From DATJQA01 sp041169145 (lineage in GTDB: Bacteria > Patescibacteriota > Minisyncoccia > UBA6257 > 2-01-FULL-56-20), in assembly GCA_041169145.1 (NCBI GenBank), contig JBEEJO010000019.1:1-12643 (forward strand): 12,643 bases of DNA, read 5' to 3'. Position 1 is the stretch's first letter; each line of letters begins with the position of its first letter. Shown piece after piece: positions 12,195 through 12,643 of the stretch. Under the pieces are notes generated by a model. That model was not told the origin of the DNA. It did not search any database and saw only the letters and a program-made list of their open reading frames with translations. Both the position numbers and the translations under genes were made by a program.

Positions 12195-12599
12195 TCACAT
12201 GCGGAGCACGTTCGCGGTCGATGCCAGGGCCGGCCCGATGCGCCGCAGGTCGCGGTCGCTTTCCGGGTCGTGGCCCGCGTACGAGGCGATGGTCTTCATC
12301 GCGCGCAGGTACGGCCCCGCTACCCCGGGGGCCAAGATGGCCACCACCTCCCGGGCTGGCTCGCCCTCGTTCTGCCGGTGCTCGTTCACGGCGACGCTCG
12401 CGGGCTGGCCCCCGTTGAGGGAGGTCGCGCCGTCGAGGATCACGAGAGTGGCGAGGACCGGGGTCGCCGCCGGCTGGTCGATCGCGTTTTCCATGCAATG
12501 AAAGCTGGCCGTGAACTCGGCCGGCGGTCCGGTCGCGGACGTCCCCGCGACGAGGAGCGCCAGTCCGAGAAGGGCCAGCATGCAGAGGAATGGACGCAT
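12195..12599 (-). CDS. Small secreted protein of unknown function in a G+C-rich stretch
   Basis: I do not recognise this 134-residue protein. Residues 1-24 form a classic signal peptide (MRPF, a Leu/Ala-rich core, then AGTSATG), so it is probably exported; no lipobox Cys follows. The mature part holds two Cys or fewer, and has PVLATLVILDGATSL and EVVAILAPGVAGPYLRAMKTIASYAG as its more hydrophobic parts. Nearly every codon ends in G or C, unlike the mixed third positions of murF or tpiA, which hints at foreign origin or highly biased expression. Because the stretch is G+C-rich, other frames are open too; the signal peptide and the well-placed terminator support this frame. No clean Shine-Dalgarno sequence is seen; an AAAGGACAGG stretch lies somewhat far upstream. 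Confidence 0.6.
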   Translation of the reverse strand: MRPFLCMLALLGLALLVAGTSATGPPAEFTASFHCMENAIDQPAATPVLATLVILDGATSLNGGQPASVAVNEHRQNEGEPAREVVAILAPGVAGPYLRAMKTIASYAGHDPESDRDLRRIGPALASTANVLRM

Positions 12600-12610
12600 C
12601 CGGTTGCACC

Positions 12611-12640
12611 TGTCCTTTTGGGGTTAGTCGTGAAAGGACA
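12611..12640 (-). repeat. 8-bp inverted repeat before the secreted-protein gene
   Basis: TGTCCTTT at 12611-12618 is perfectly repeated in reverse at 12633-12640 across a 14-nt loop. On the minus strand the second arm contains AAAGGA, the nearest purine-rich element to the start codon, so the hairpin could mask it. It could also be an operator. The evidence is limited to the symmetry. Confidence 0.35.
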
Positions 12641-12643
12641 CGG

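Noticed and set aside
12055..12609. Minus-strand open frame overlapping the secreted-protein gene and tRNA-Val
   Set aside because: It is Arg/Pro/Gly low-complexity, as expected for an off-frame in G+C-rich DNA, and runs through the terminator and tRNA.
1..12643. CRISPR array, defence island, prophage or insertion sequence
   Set aside because: No regularly spaced repeats, transposase, integrase, nuclease or phage genes were seen on either strand.

Overview
The window looks like chromosome from a Candidate Phyla Radiation bacterium (Patescibacteria, most like Parcubacteria). This is an inference from gene content. It carries a compact mraZ-rsmH-ftsL-ftsI-murF division and wall cluster, a MurF that starts almost at its P-loop, a GtrA protein, tRNAs without encoded CCA, and secreted proteins with beta-sandwich domains. 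TGA is used as a normal stop. Every gene I support lies on the minus strand, so the window is read from high to low coordinates.

Layout in the direction of transcription. (a) 12643-12113: a G+C-rich gene for a small secreted protein of unknown function, closed by an intrinsic terminator. (b) 12114-10925: tRNA-Val(CAC) with its promoter, an isochorismatase-family hydrolase, and a single-domain EamA-type transporter. (c) 10936-9093: an anchored surface protein with Fn3-like and Big2-like domains, then glmR/yvcK. (d) 8947-5369: a sigma70-type promoter, three MraZ-type operator repeats, a structured leader of about 280 nt, then mraZ, rsmH, an ftsL-like gene and ftsI. (e) 5355-3946: murF with its own start-proximal promoter, then tRNA-Glu(CTC). 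(f) 3934-2550: a probable exported protein of unknown function and a zinc-ribbon protein. (g) 2476-1044: tpiA overlapping gtrA. (h) 1032-1: a candidate small RNA with its own promoter and terminator, then a second promoter, a long and almost fully paired RNA element, and murB, which runs off the window.

Most genes serve envelope building and division: RsmH methylates 16S rRNA, FtsL and FtsI act at the septum, MurB and MurF make the peptidoglycan precursor, and GlmR links carbon metabolism to the wall. I see no CRISPR array, transposase, phage gene or defence system. The least explained parts are non-coding: the helical RNA ahead of murB, the candidate small RNA beside it, the hairpin leader of mraZ, and -10 boxes placed 6-7 nt before start codons, which suggest leaderless mRNAs.
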